From positions 1 through 11,053 of the forward strand of contig CAMCBE010000029.1 in NCBI GenBank assembly GCA_945872805.1: 11,053 nucleotides of DNA, read 5' to 3'. Shown piece by piece: positions 1 through 7,269 of this stretch. The DNA is from Chitinophaga pinensis. GTDB lineage: Bacteria > Bacteroidota > Bacteroidia > Chitinophagales > Chitinophagaceae. The notes beneath the pieces are model-generated. The model made no database searches. It was not told the DNA's origin and saw nothing but the letters and a program-made list of their open reading frames with translations. Numbering within the stretch: position 1 is the first letter of the stretch; the number at the start of each line of letters is the position of its first letter. A program made the position numbers and the translations under genes.

Positions 1-1567
1 TTACGATAATGTCTATGCCTCCAAAATATAAAGAAGCAATATTAAATGCTTGATTAATTGATTCTTTATTTGTTACATCTACCAATGCTGTGGTAAATAC
101 ATCCTTGCCATATTTCGTATTAAATTCTTCTGCAGCACTGTTTAGTCGATTTTGATCATTATCATTCAAGATTACACATGCGCCTTCATCAGCGAATTTT
201 TTTGAAATGCCCTTTCCAATTCCGCCTGCACTACCAGTCACCAATACAACCCTTCCTGATAATGATTTGGGTTTTGGCATACGTTGAAGTTTGGCTTCTT
301 CGAGTAACCAATATTCAATATTAAATGCTTCTTGTCTTGGTAAAGATGTATAAGAAGAAATAGCTTCAGCACCTTTCATAACATTAATTGCATTGATGTA
401 GAACTCGGAAGCAACACGTGCTGTTTGTTTGTCTTTTGCAAAGGTGAACATTCCAATTCCTGGATATAATAGCACTACTGGATTTGCATCGCGAATTGCG
501 GGGCTATTTGAATGCTTGCAACTATTGTAGTATTCAGCATACATTTTTCTATATGCTTCGAATTCGGGGATTAGTTTCGATTTTATTGATGCTGTATCAC
601 TTATGTCTTCTGTCGGCAAAAGTGGTAAAATAAGTGGGCTAATTTTTGTTCTTAGAAAATGATCTGGACAGCTTGTTCCCATTGGAGCTAGCCTGCTCAA
701 GTCATTTGAATTGATAAACTCCAATACACGCTCATCGTCAGTAAAATGTCCAATCATCTTTTGTTGAGATGAACAAAGACCCCGTAAAATTGGAGCAATT
801 TCAGCAGCTTGTTCAATTCTTTTGATGGCCTCCAATGAAGTGATTTTTTGTCCACCGAACGTTGTTTTACCTGCTATTTTAGCATTGATGAATTCTGCGC
901 ATTGTTCTATCACTTCTAGTGAATTTATATAGCATTCGTATGCCGTATCTCCCCATGTAAATAAGCCATGAGAACCTAGCATGATTCCACGAATCCCAGG
1001 GTTTTCATCAAGGCATTTTTTTAATTGCAATCCAAGGTCGAACCCTGGTTTTTGCCATCCAACCCATCCAATTTTTCCACCAAATAGTTCTTTGGTTATT
1101 TGCTCTCCATCTTTGGATGCGGCAACGGCTATTGCAGCATCTGGGTGAAGGTGATCGATATGTTTGAAGGGTAAAAAACCGTGCAGTGGGGTATCAATAG
1201 ATGGAGCCTTAGATTCTAAGTCAAATATGCAGTGATTAAATAACGCAACCATTTCATCTTCATGTTCAATCCCACGGTATACATTGGTTAGGCTTCTCAA
1301 TCTCTCTGTATACAATGCGGCTAATCCACTTTTTTTCAATGTGCCTAAATCTCCGCCAGAACCTTTTACCCACATAACTTCTGTTTCAGAACCCGTCAAT
1401 GGGTCTTTGGAAATTACTTTACACGATGTGTTTCCTCCACCATAATTCGTAAGGCGTAAATCTGCACCTAACAAGTTAGATCTATATATAAGTAAGGCAA
1501 CTTCATCATGTTTAATTTTATCTGCATCATGTTCATTCCAGAGATAAGAGACGTTTTTGAAGTTCAT
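1..1567 (-). CDS. rhaD: Bifunctional rhamnulose-1-phosphate aldolase / short-chain dehydrogenase (C-terminus beyond the window)
   Basis: The fused enzyme should cleave L-rhamnulose-1-phosphate to dihydroxyacetone phosphate and L-lactaldehyde and oxidise the lactaldehyde to lactate, in the cytoplasm. This is the RhaD/RhaEW type of the Bacteroidota and some other phyla. The ATG at 1567-1565 opens MNFKNVSYLWNEHDADKIK. Residues 1 to about 430 are a class II aldolase domain with a glycine-rich NYGGGNTS loop near residue 42. They also carry HLH at 139-141 and a further histidine at 200 in LGSHGLF, the usual zinc-ligand arrangement. From about residue 436 a Rossmann dehydrogenase domain begins with VLVTGSAGGIGKG (TGxxxGIG near 442). 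Only about 90 residues of it are visible, so the YxxxK catalytic pair lies outside. The family is usually near 700 residues. The gene lies 100 bases downstream of rhaT on the same strand, which supports rhamnose as substrate. A specific aldose other than rhamnose cannot be fully excluded. Confidence 0.9.
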   Translation of the reverse strand, partial: MNFKNVSYLWNEHDADKIKHDEVALLIYRSNLLGADLRLTNYGGGNTSCKVISKDPLTGSETEVMWVKGSGGDLGTLKKSGLAALYTERLRSLTNVYRGIEHEDEMVALFNHCIFDLESKAPSIDTPLHGFLPFKHIDHLHPDAAIAVAASKDGEQITKELFGGKIGWVGWQKPGFDLGLQLKKCLDENPGIRGIMLGSHGLFTWGDTAYECYINSLEVIEQCAEFINAKIAGKTTFGGQKITSLEAIKRIEQAAEIAPILRGLCSSQQKMIGHFTDDERVLEFINSNDLSRLAPMGTSCPDHFLRTKISPLILPLLPTEDISDTASIKSKLIPEFEAYRKMYAEYYNSCKHSNSPAIRDANPVVLLYPGIGMFTFAKDKQTARVASEFYINAINVMKGAEAISSYTSLPRQEAFNIEYWLLEEAKLQRMPKPKSLSGRVVLVTGSAGGIGKGISKKFADEGACVILNDNDQNRLNSAAEEFNTKYGKDVFTTALVDVTNKESINQAFNIASLYFGGIDIIV

Positions 1568-1614
1568 TATTTGATATAATTTGATGTTAATATGTGTATT
1601 TAATTTAAGCTTGG

Positions 1615-1622
1615 CAAAGTAA
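1615..1622 (-). promoter_or_regulatory. Weak candidate -7 element for the aldolase/dehydrogenase gene
   Basis: Read on the minus strand the bases are TTACTTTG, five of six matches to the Bacteroidota -7 element TAnnTTTG, about 48 bases before the ATG. I find no convincing TTG at the -33 position. It may allow separate transcription in addition to read-through from rhaT, but the support is weak. Confidence 0.25.
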
Positions 1623-1667
1623 AACTTTATTTTTTGATTAATTCATTCATAAGTAATGCTAAATGTA

Positions 1668-2723
1668 TTATTTAATTGCATTTCCTATGCCTACAATAAG
1701 CACTGACGCTATTATGGTGAGTATGCCAAGGATAATCGTTCTGATGGTTTTTGCAGATGTTCCCTTCCACTCTTTTAACACTATGCCCCATAGATTTGAA
1801 ACGAGTATAATAAAGGCCATGTGTAGAATCCATGAACTTGCCCCGTTGCCTAATTTACTTTCTCCCATTCCGTAAAAAAAGAATTGTAAGAACCAGGTGG
1901 TTCCTGCCATTGCAGAGAATAAGTAGTTATTGAATAGTGGGGTGTTTTTGTTGGTATAATCGTTGAACGATTTATTTTTAGTATTTAATATAATACACCA
2001 AATGATATTGGTAGTGAGGCCGCCCCATAACAAAACAACATAGGTGACGTTATTTTGAAATAGTGGATTGAAACCAAGCTCTACCGCTTTTTCTGCCATT
2101 GGCTTTCCTGCTTCAATCCCAAAATTAAAGCAGGCACTTAGGATGCCGGATACGATCGCTACGAATAGTCCTGTTTTGATATTAAACTCTTTTACACTTT
2201 CTTTTTTCTTTTCATCTGAAAGTTCCTTCTCTTTCATGATGCCTGCTTTCCCTGATATAAAGATCCCCACCAAGCACACTATAACACCAACAATCACAAG
2301 CTGTCCACCCGAATTGGAAAGCAAATCAGTCAAACTTGTCTTTCCTTCCTTCGGGAAAATATTATAATAGATTGATGGAACCAATGCTCCGAACGCAGAA
2401 CAGAAACCTAGTACAACAGAGTTTCCAAGAGACATACCAAGATAACGAACTCCTAGTCCGTAGGTGAGTCCACCAATTCCCCAAAGCAATCCCATTAAAA
2501 ATGTAAAAAAGAGAACAGTATGGTTAGTGGATGCGATGATTTCGGCAAATCCAGGGATTGTTAGGTAGGCTGCAATTGGAGGTACAATCAACCAAGAAAA
2601 TAAGCCGCCAATTATCCAATAGCTTTCCCATTTCCATCCTTTGACTTTACTAAAGGGCATATAAAAGCTTCCTGAGGCAACCCCTCCAATAAGATGAAAT
2701 AATACACCAAATAGCACTCCCAT
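1668..2723 (-). CDS. rhaT: L-rhamnose/proton symporter RhaT
   Basis: This is an inner-membrane transporter that brings in L-rhamnose with a proton. The protein has 351 residues, close to the 344 of E. coli RhaT, and is made of about ten hydrophobic helices. The family pattern is visible: an N-terminal GVLFHLIGGVASGSFYMPF stretch, then KVKGWKWESYWIIGGLFSW, a glycine-rich GLLWGIGGLTYGLGVRYLG segment near residue 85-103, and NFGIEAGKPM in the middle. A charged cytoplasmic loop (MKEKELSDEKKKESVKEF) separates the two halves near residues 163-180. The C-terminus ends in a hydrophobic helix. The ATG at 2723-2721 is the first possible start, with an A+T-rich leader and no clear Shine-Dalgarno site. 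Its neighbour downstream is the rhamnulose-phosphate aldolase/dehydrogenase, so the pair forms an uptake-and-degradation unit. The kinase and isomerase are presumably left of the window. Confidence 0.93.
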   Translation of the reverse strand: MGVLFGVLFHLIGGVASGSFYMPFSKVKGWKWESYWIIGGLFSWLIVPPIAAYLTIPGFAEIIASTNHTVLFFTFLMGLLWGIGGLTYGLGVRYLGMSLGNSVVLGFCSAFGALVPSIYYNIFPKEGKTSLTDLLSNSGGQLVIVGVIVCLVGIFISGKAGIMKEKELSDEKKKESVKEFNIKTGLFVAIVSGILSACFNFGIEAGKPMAEKAVELGFNPLFQNNVTYVVLLWGGLTTNIIWCIILNTKNKSFNDYTNKNTPLFNNYLFSAMAGTTWFLQFFFYGMGESKLGNGASSWILHMAFIILVSNLWGIVLKEWKGTSAKTIRTIILGILTIIASVLIVGIGNAIK

Positions 2724-2748
2724 GTTATATGTTTTGGTTTTTTAGAGG

Positions 2749-2761
2749 TTTGAGTCTCAAA
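2749..2761. promoter_or_regulatory. Candidate operator: 13-base palindrome in the rhaT leader
   Basis: TTTGAG-T-CTCAAA is a perfect 6+6 inverted repeat around one central base. It lies just downstream of the candidate rhaT -7 element and 25 bases before the rhaT ATG. A repressor bound here could block the start of rhaT transcription. The identity of the regulator is unknown and no regulator gene is in the window. Confidence 0.35.
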
Positions 2762-2769
2762 ACAGGCTT

Positions 2770-2797
2770 AAAAGATACAACATATATTAATTTTCAA
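2770..2797 (-). promoter_or_regulatory. Candidate promoter of rhaT (Bacteroidota type)
   Basis: On the minus strand TTG (2797-2795) is followed after 17 bases by TATCTTTT (2777-2770). This matches the Bacteroidota pattern TTG-N17-23-TAnnTTTG except for the final G. Transcription would begin near 2765, giving a leader of about 40 bases. Confidence 0.4.
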
Positions 2798-2893
2798 GAG
2801 AAATGAGAGTGATTAAGTGAATTGGTAGGTCTTGTGGATAAATTAAATAGAGCAACTGTATTATCCCCTCTAATAGAATCAGGTAAGGACGGT

Positions 2894-2901
2894 TATCTTT
2901 G
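2894..2901 (+). promoter_or_regulatory. Candidate -7 element of the RmuC-like gene
   Basis: TATCTTTG is a full match to TAnnTTTG and sits 16 bases before the ATG at 2918, so it would give a very short leader. No TTG stands 17-23 bases upstream, so only half of the promoter is visible. It matters because it falls inside the upstream extension of the reading frame and so argues for the ATG as the true start. Confidence 0.4.
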
Positions 2902-2917
2902 TATAATAAATAGCATC

Positions 2918-4273
2918 ATGGAAGTTAAAACGGAATCACTTAATGCCCTTTTTAATAGATTAAAAGGTCTTGGATTTATAGAGAGATTGTTTGGATGGAA
3001 TAAAGTTCAAGCTTTATTGTCAGACGCATCTTCTGAATTAGGCGCTTTGCAGCATGCAGTTGGAGACTTAAAAGAGCAATCAAATAAAAAGGAAAATTCT
3101 ATTTCTGATTTAAGAAAGGACATTGAAGTATTAAAAATTTCAGAGTCATCATTAAATAATATATTGTCTCAGAAGAATTCGGAAGTGGAGAATTTACGTG
3201 ATGGAGGAATCAAGGTCAAACAATTGTATGCAACAGAGCAAGAAGCAAGAAGGCAAAAAGAAAATGCATTGCAAGAATCGAATTTCGAGAAGGCCCAAAT
3301 TTCAGATCGCAATAACCAGGTATTAAAAGAATTACAAGAGGTAAAATCGGAACTTGCAGGGCTTTATAAAAATGAGGAATTTAGAAAAACGGAGCATAAT
3401 GAATCTCTTACTTCATTAAAAACAATACAAGAAAACATCAAGGAAGAGCGTCGATTAGAGCAAGAGAAAATAGAGCAAAAAGAGCAGGATAGAATGGATA
3501 AAATCCGAGCAACTTGGTTAGATCATCAGCAGCAAGCTCAACAGTTCATCAAAACTATTTGTTCTAAATATACGATTGAATATGCAGATGAAGTTCCTTT
3601 TAAAGGTACGCCAGACAATACTATCCGCATAGCGAGTGAGTATATTGTATTCGACGCAAAAAGTCCTGCAGGCGTGGATCTTACAAATTTCCCATTATAT
3701 ATCAAGGCACAAGCTGAAGCCGCTAAAAAATATGCAAGTCAGGAAGAAGTTCGTCGGGATATCTTTTTTGTAATTCCATCAAATACTGTTGAGTCGCTAA
3801 AGCAATATGTATTTCCAATGGCAGATTATACCGTATTTATTATTTCGTTGGATGCATTGGAGCCAATTATTATTTCGTTGAAAAAAATTGAGGAATATGA
3901 ATTTGCTAAGGAATTAACACCAGAGGAGAGGTCTAATATTTGCAGGATACTTGGGAAGTTTGCACACCTTACCAAGCGGAGGCTTCAAATTGATAGTTAT
4001 TTTGCTAAGCAATCTATAGAATTGGCTTATGCTGCTGAATCTGCCCTTCCTTCAGAAATTTTAGAGGAAATGTTGACATTTGAGCGGTCTGATAAGTTAA
4101 ATCCTCCTCAGGAAAAAAGAACGAAAGTGATTAGTATCAAAGAACTCGAGAAGGAAAATAAAAAAAATGAGCAAGAGGCTGCTGGTAGAGGAATTAATAT
4201 TGATGCTGGTCCATTAGCTGATAAGATCAATGAAATGCCGCTTTACAGTGAATCTAAAGAAGATCTTAGTTGA
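2918..4273 (+). CDS. Coiled-coil protein with RmuC-like PD-(D/E)xK domain
   Basis: From the ATG at 2918 the protein has 451 residues. The frame stays open upstream to a TTG at 2822, but a -7 element lies in that extension, so I chose the ATG. Residues about 32-193 are a long, highly charged coiled coil rich in Glu, Lys and Gln. A globular domain follows. Its core, GTPDNTIRIASEYIVFDAKSP, carries PD at 232-233 and DAK at 246-248, the pattern of the RmuC core, a divergent PD-(D/E)xK nuclease-like fold. RDIFFVIPS near 280-288 resembles the hydrophobic strand that follows in RmuC. RmuC is linked to DNA recombination and inversion control. Unlike typical RmuC, this protein has no N-terminal membrane helix and starts with an amphipathic segment (LNALFNRLKGLGFIERLFGW), so it is probably cytoplasmic. 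The last 60 residues are charged and probably disordered. The gene stands alone, divergent from rhaT and convergent with marC. The nuclease assignment is by motif only. Confidence 0.7.
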   Translation: MEVKTESLNALFNRLKGLGFIERLFGWNKVQALLSDASSELGALQHAVGDLKEQSNKKENSISDLRKDIEVLKISESSLNNILSQKNSEVENLRDGGIKVKQLYATEQEARRQKENALQESNFEKAQISDRNNQVLKELQEVKSELAGLYKNEEFRKTEHNESLTSLKTIQENIKEERRLEQEKIEQKEQDRMDKIRATWLDHQQQAQQFIKTICSKYTIEYADEVPFKGTPDNTIRIASEYIVFDAKSPAGVDLTNFPLYIKAQAEAAKKYASQEEVRRDIFFVIPSNTVESLKQYVFPMADYTVFIISLDALEPIIISLKKIEEYEFAKELTPEERSNICRILGKFAHLTKRRLQIDSYFAKQSIELAYAAESALPSEILEEMLTFERSDKLNPPQEKRTKVISIKELEKENKKNEQEAAGRGINIDAGPLADKINEMPLYSESKEDLS

Positions 4274-4312
4274 CGAATGGAGATTAACGAAATTAGTCTA
4301 ATCGTGACTTTT

Positions 4313-4885
4313 CTATTTTATTAACCCACCAACATTACTTGCAAAAATCTTTACTGCAATAGCAAGTAGTACCACCCCGAAAAACTTACGTACGGCAAGC
4401 ATCCCTTCTGGACGAAGTATTTTTGCTATGAAATCAAGCGAGTGTAAAACAATATAAACAAAGATAACATTGACTAGGATGCCTATCAATACAGGCCATT
4501 CACTGTAGTTTGCGCGTAGCGAAATTATGGTGGTCAACGTTCCAGACCCCGCAATGAGCGGAAAAGCAATCGGTACAACTGTTCCAGATTTTGTATCGCC
4601 ATCGCCTTTGAAAAATTCAATTCCTAATACCATCTCTAGGCCAAGAATAAATATAACAATTGAACCGCCTACTGCAAATGATTTGACATCAACCCCTAAT
4701 ACACCAAGAAACTTTTCTCCTACAAACAAAAAGAAAATCATCAGTGCGCCAGAAATTAAGCTGGCCTTAAGTTCGTTAATACCTCCCATTTTTTTCTTTA
4801 AAGAAAGCAGGAGGGGTATTGATCCTAGAATATCTATCACGGCAAAAAGTGTAAAACTTACTGTCAGGATTTCGTCAATTGTCAT
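4313..4885 (-). CDS. MarC family integral membrane protein
   Basis: The protein has 190 residues, slightly shorter than the usual 200-215 of the MarC/UPF0056 family, and is almost wholly membrane-embedded with about six helices. Two half-repeat signatures are visible. The first is FAVIDILGSIPLLLSL at residues 14-29, with Asp18, Gly21 and Pro24. The second is PIAFPLIAGSGTLTTII at 105-121, the typical PLxxGPGxxTT-like motif with Ser in place of Pro. A short hydrophilic loop (FKGDGDTKSG) joins the halves. The function of MarC proteins is not settled: the early link with multiple antibiotic resistance was withdrawn, and some relatives are described as neutral amino-acid transporters. The gene follows the B12 receptor gene by 73 bases on the same strand, but a promoter match at the end of that gene suggests independent expression. 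Its 3' end faces the RmuC-like gene, with 39 bases between the stops. Confidence 0.88.
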   Translation of the reverse strand: MTIDEILTVSFTLFAVIDILGSIPLLLSLKKKMGGINELKASLISGALMIFFLFVGEKFLGVLGVDVKSFAVGGSIVIFILGLEMVLGIEFFKGDGDTKSGTVVPIAFPLIAGSGTLTTIISLRANYSEWPVLIGILVNVIFVYIVLHSLDFIAKILRPEGMLAVRKFFGVVLLAIAVKIFASNVGGLIK

Positions 4886-4953
4886 GATCGGTATCGGTTA
4901 TGTACTGTAAGTTAGAAAAATAATTCGTATAACTCGAAACCATTCATCCATGC

Positions 4954-4981
4954 CAAAATTACATGCCCCAACGTATTCCAA
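4954..4981 (-). promoter_or_regulatory. Candidate promoter of marC, overlapping the end of the receptor gene
   Basis: On the minus strand TTG (4981-4979), 17 bases, then TAATTTTG (4961-4954) is a full match to the Bacteroidota TTG-N17-23-TAnnTTTG pattern. The -7 element includes the TAA stop codon of the receptor gene. Transcription would begin near 4948, giving a leader of about 60 bases before marC. Confidence 0.45.
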
Positions 4982-6917
4982 TCGTATAGTTTCTTCCCAT
5001 GGTTGTATACCCTAAAATATCCTGGTAAGATTTATTCAAAATATTTTTTAATGAAATATAAAAACGAGTATTCTTATTAAAAGCATACTGACAAAATATA
5101 TCTGTGGTCATGTATGGTTTTAGCTCAACAGGGAGTGAGGCATACATTGGCTCAAATCTTTTGCCAACCATACGTTGAGAGATGGAAGTGAATATTTTTT
5201 TAGAGAGTTGATATCCTAGATTTCCGTTCATGACATGTTGGGGAATTCTAAATAAATGAGAATAGGTGGTGTCTCCCTTTGGTATGTATATATAATTGTC
5301 TGCATCGTATTCAAAATTGGTAGCGGTAACCTTACCACTTGTATAGGTGTAGTTATAAGAGAAATTCCATTTAGATGCTTTATACCCTAATTCCACCTCT
5401 AGTCCATGATCTTTTTGCAGACTATAATTGAAGTATTTGTATGACTCATAGTTGTAGTCGATGCCATGTTTGATTCTTCTATTGAAATACGTTACCCTGC
5501 TATTTATGCGTTTAATTCCAATTAATTGTATTGACGCTTCGGAAGTTATTGATGTTTCTGGTTTTAAATTTCTTTCCCCTGAGTAGCCATCAAATAATTG
5601 GTAAAGTGTCGGTGCTTTATAGGCAGATGAAATATTTAGCGATGTTTTAAATATATTTTTATAAATGTATGAAGGGTTGAAGGTAAATGTAATATTGTTT
5701 CCATATCTACTATGTTTATTGTATCTGATTCCGGACTCAAGGTTAATATTTTTTTTACTGTTGTATACTAAAGAAGTCATTGCGCTTGTTAGTGTAGCAT
5801 ATGCAGTATCACTCTTAAGCATTGATTTGTATTCTCCATAATCACTAACTGAAAAATAATACTGATCAGTGCTTTGTTTTTTATGGTCTATTCCTGCAAG
5901 TATTTGCAACTCACTATTGAGTTTGAAAGCACCGTAGAGTTCAGCAAAGTATGAATTTCCAGTAAAGTCAGATTTAATGTACCTAGAAAATCCATTGAGG
6001 TATATAGAGTCATCAAGGTAGTTTCTTGTACTATTATTGATCGAAAAATTAGCATGTATATTTCCTGATTTTATTTTTTTACTCAACCCTGCTGTGACTT
6101 GCATATTCTTATTTTCCACTCTTGAATCCCTTGCATCTTCGTAGGCTGTTTCATCTATATCGTTTTTATACTTACTTAGTTGTGTGCTAATATTCCATTC
6201 CCAGTTTTTTGTACCAATCGAACCAATTTCAGCTTTGTATACCTGTTGTGTCAACCCATCTTTATCATGTGATCTTTTTGATGTTGTATCAAGTGCTGAG
6301 CTAAAACCATTCGATGATATATTGTTGTATTGTATTTTATATCTAAACATGTTACTTCGCCCTGATAAATTCAGGTGCATCATGTTGGTTTGGAATGAAC
6401 CTCTTGAAAACGAAATACTTGGAGTAAACTTTTTTAGCTGAATTTTCCGAGTGATGATATTGATTACTCCAGCTACCGCATCAGATCCATATACCGTAGA
6501 TTGCCCACCTTTGAGTATTTCTATTCGCTCAATATCTGCGAGTGAGATAAAGTTTAAATCATAGGTAGAGCGTATAGTGGATGCATCTGATGCTGGACTC
6601 CCATCAAGTAGGATTAATGCATTTCCAGTTCCGGCCCCTCGCATATAGACGTCCGGATTTGTTCCTGGTGCATTATTAGCACCAATTACTGATAGTCCTA
6701 CTTGACGATTTAACAGTTCACCGAGTTGATTAAAAGGACTTTCGTCAATTTCTTTTCGGGTAATTACGGTGAGTACTTTTCCTGTATTGATTTGTTTTTG
6801 TGGAAAACGATTCGCTGTAACTACTACTGATTCTAGTTCTTTTGCGGTAGTGTCTGACTGGGCTTGAATCCCCAATGATGAAATAAGGATGCCTGCAATG
6901 AAAATTTGTTGGATCAT
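4959..6917 (-). CDS. btuB: TonB-dependent outer-membrane cobalamin receptor, BtuB-like
   Basis: This outer-membrane receptor probably imports vitamin B12 or related corrinoids using TonB energy. The protein has 652 residues (E. coli BtuB has 614). A short signal peptide ends near GIQAQ (residue 20), though without the usual basic residues after Met. A TonB-box-like ESVVVTANR lies at 29-37. The plug domain spans about 40-160, with VYMRGAG at 90-96, LILLDGSPAS at 101-110 and the closing stretch IERIEILKGG...VYGSDAVAGVINIITRK at 129-158. The rest is a 22-strand-type beta-barrel rich in Tyr, Asn and Ser. It includes AYKAPTLYQLFDG, the conserved motif in the barrel's middle, and ends YTIGIRWGM. 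No in-frame start exists further upstream. The strongest evidence for the substrate is the complete cobalamin riboswitch just upstream on the same strand. The B12-extraction and inner-membrane transport genes are not in this window. Confidence 0.9.
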   Translation of the reverse strand: MIQQIFIAGILISSLGIQAQSDTTAKELESVVVTANRFPQKQINTGKVLTVITRKEIDESPFNQLGELLNRQVGLSVIGANNAPGTNPDVYMRGAGTGNALILLDGSPASDASTIRSTYDLNFISLADIERIEILKGGQSTVYGSDAVAGVINIITRKIQLKKFTPSISFSRGSFQTNMMHLNLSGRSNMFRYKIQYNNISSNGFSSALDTTSKRSHDKDGLTQQVYKAEIGSIGTKNWEWNISTQLSKYKNDIDETAYEDARDSRVENKNMQVTAGLSKKIKSGNIHANFSINNSTRNYLDDSIYLNGFSRYIKSDFTGNSYFAELYGAFKLNSELQILAGIDHKKQSTDQYYFSVSDYGEYKSMLKSDTAYATLTSAMTSLVYNSKKNINLESGIRYNKHSRYGNNITFTFNPSYIYKNIFKTSLNISSAYKAPTLYQLFDGYSGERNLKPETSITSEASIQLIGIKRINSRVTYFNRRIKHGIDYNYESYKYFNYSLQKDHGLEVELGYKASKWNFSYNYTYTSGKVTATNFEYDADNYIYIPKGDTTYSHLFRIPQHVMNGNLGYQLSKKIFTSISQRMVGKRFEPMYASLPVELKPYMTTDIFCQYAFNKNTRFYISLKNILNKSYQDILGYTTMGRNYTIGIRWGM

Positions 6918-7021
6918 AGTTTTTGTTTCTATGAACCTTCGGACATGGACAGAAATGGATAGAGCTGCTGATACAGATTAAACATCTCCGGCTTTTCTCC
7001 CGAAAGCTCGTGATTAATTTG
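6918..7021 (-). promoter_or_regulatory. Expression platform between the cobalamin riboswitch and the receptor gene
   Basis: These 104 bases link the riboswitch to the ATG of the receptor gene. Read on the minus strand, one hairpin is GCTTT (7007-7003) with AAAGC (6995-6991) around a 7-base loop. A longer-range pairing is CGGAGATG (6990-6983) with CATGTCCG (6947-6940), 7 of 8 paired, ending 22 bases before the start codon. No U-run typical of an intrinsic terminator follows, so control by access to the start region seems likelier than termination. This is inferred by eye. Confidence 0.4.
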
Positions 7022-7197
7022 TGCATCAGGCAGGTCTTCTGGCTCAACTCCATTTCTAGACCTTCCCGTGTTAACAGTGGTCGTGAGTAAGAAATGTTCT
7101 GCAGTTGCAGGAGTATTTACAGCTACGGGGATAGCGCCGGGATTTAACCGAACTTCCCTTTTAATGAATTTCCCTAAAGGGAATTCAACCAAATGCA
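7022..7197 (-). promoter_or_regulatory. Cobalamin riboswitch (AdoCbl-type aptamer)
   Basis: The aptamer is read on the minus strand from 7197 to 7022. Closing stem P1 is TGCATTTGG (7197-7189) with CCTGATGCA (7030-7022), one G-U pair and one mismatch. An adjoining hairpin GAATTCCC/GGGAAATTC (around 7186-7168) is probably P2. The core has AAAAGGGAA (7162-7154) and TTAAATCCCGGCGC followed by CCCCGTAGCTGTAA (7130-7117), close to the family core CCCCGCAACTGTAA. The B12 box AGCCAGAAGACCTGCC (7044-7029) differs from the consensus AGCCAGGAGACCTGCC at one base. Order and spacing fit a full-length aptamer. It should lower expression of the downstream receptor when adenosylcobalamin is abundant. The open reading frames that cross it are accidental. 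Confidence 0.95.
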
Positions 7198-7200
7198 TTG

Positions 7201-7208
7201 CAAAGATG
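7201..7208 (-). promoter_or_regulatory. Candidate -7 element for the riboswitch transcript
   Basis: CATCTTTG on the minus strand matches TAnnTTTG in five of six fixed positions and ends 3 bases before the first base of riboswitch stem P1. Transcription would begin at or very near the aptamer, as expected. No TTG lies at the correct -33 distance. Confidence 0.4.
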
Positions 7209-7269
7209 CAATGATTTCAATTTTGCGGTGAATTATCTTTTCAACAAATGTGAATATCTCTAAAAGGTA

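Noticed and set aside
2822..2917. TTG start giving a 483-residue RmuC-like protein
   Set aside because: The added 32 residues look non-conserved, and a full TAnnTTTG element lies inside this stretch; the ATG at 2918 is more economical.
4282..4303. GATTA...TAATC inverted repeat between the convergent stops as a terminator
   Set aside because: Only five A+T-rich pairs around a 12-base loop; too weak to call a terminator.
6745..7053. 102-codon minus-strand frame rich in Cys, His and Arg
   Set aside because: It overlaps the riboswitch 3' half, the leader and the receptor gene's start in another frame; composition is that of a shadow frame.
6929..7198. 89-codon minus-strand reading frame over the riboswitch
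   Set aside because: It coincides almost exactly with the cobalamin aptamer, whose conserved bases explain the sequence; the translated product has no protein-like features.
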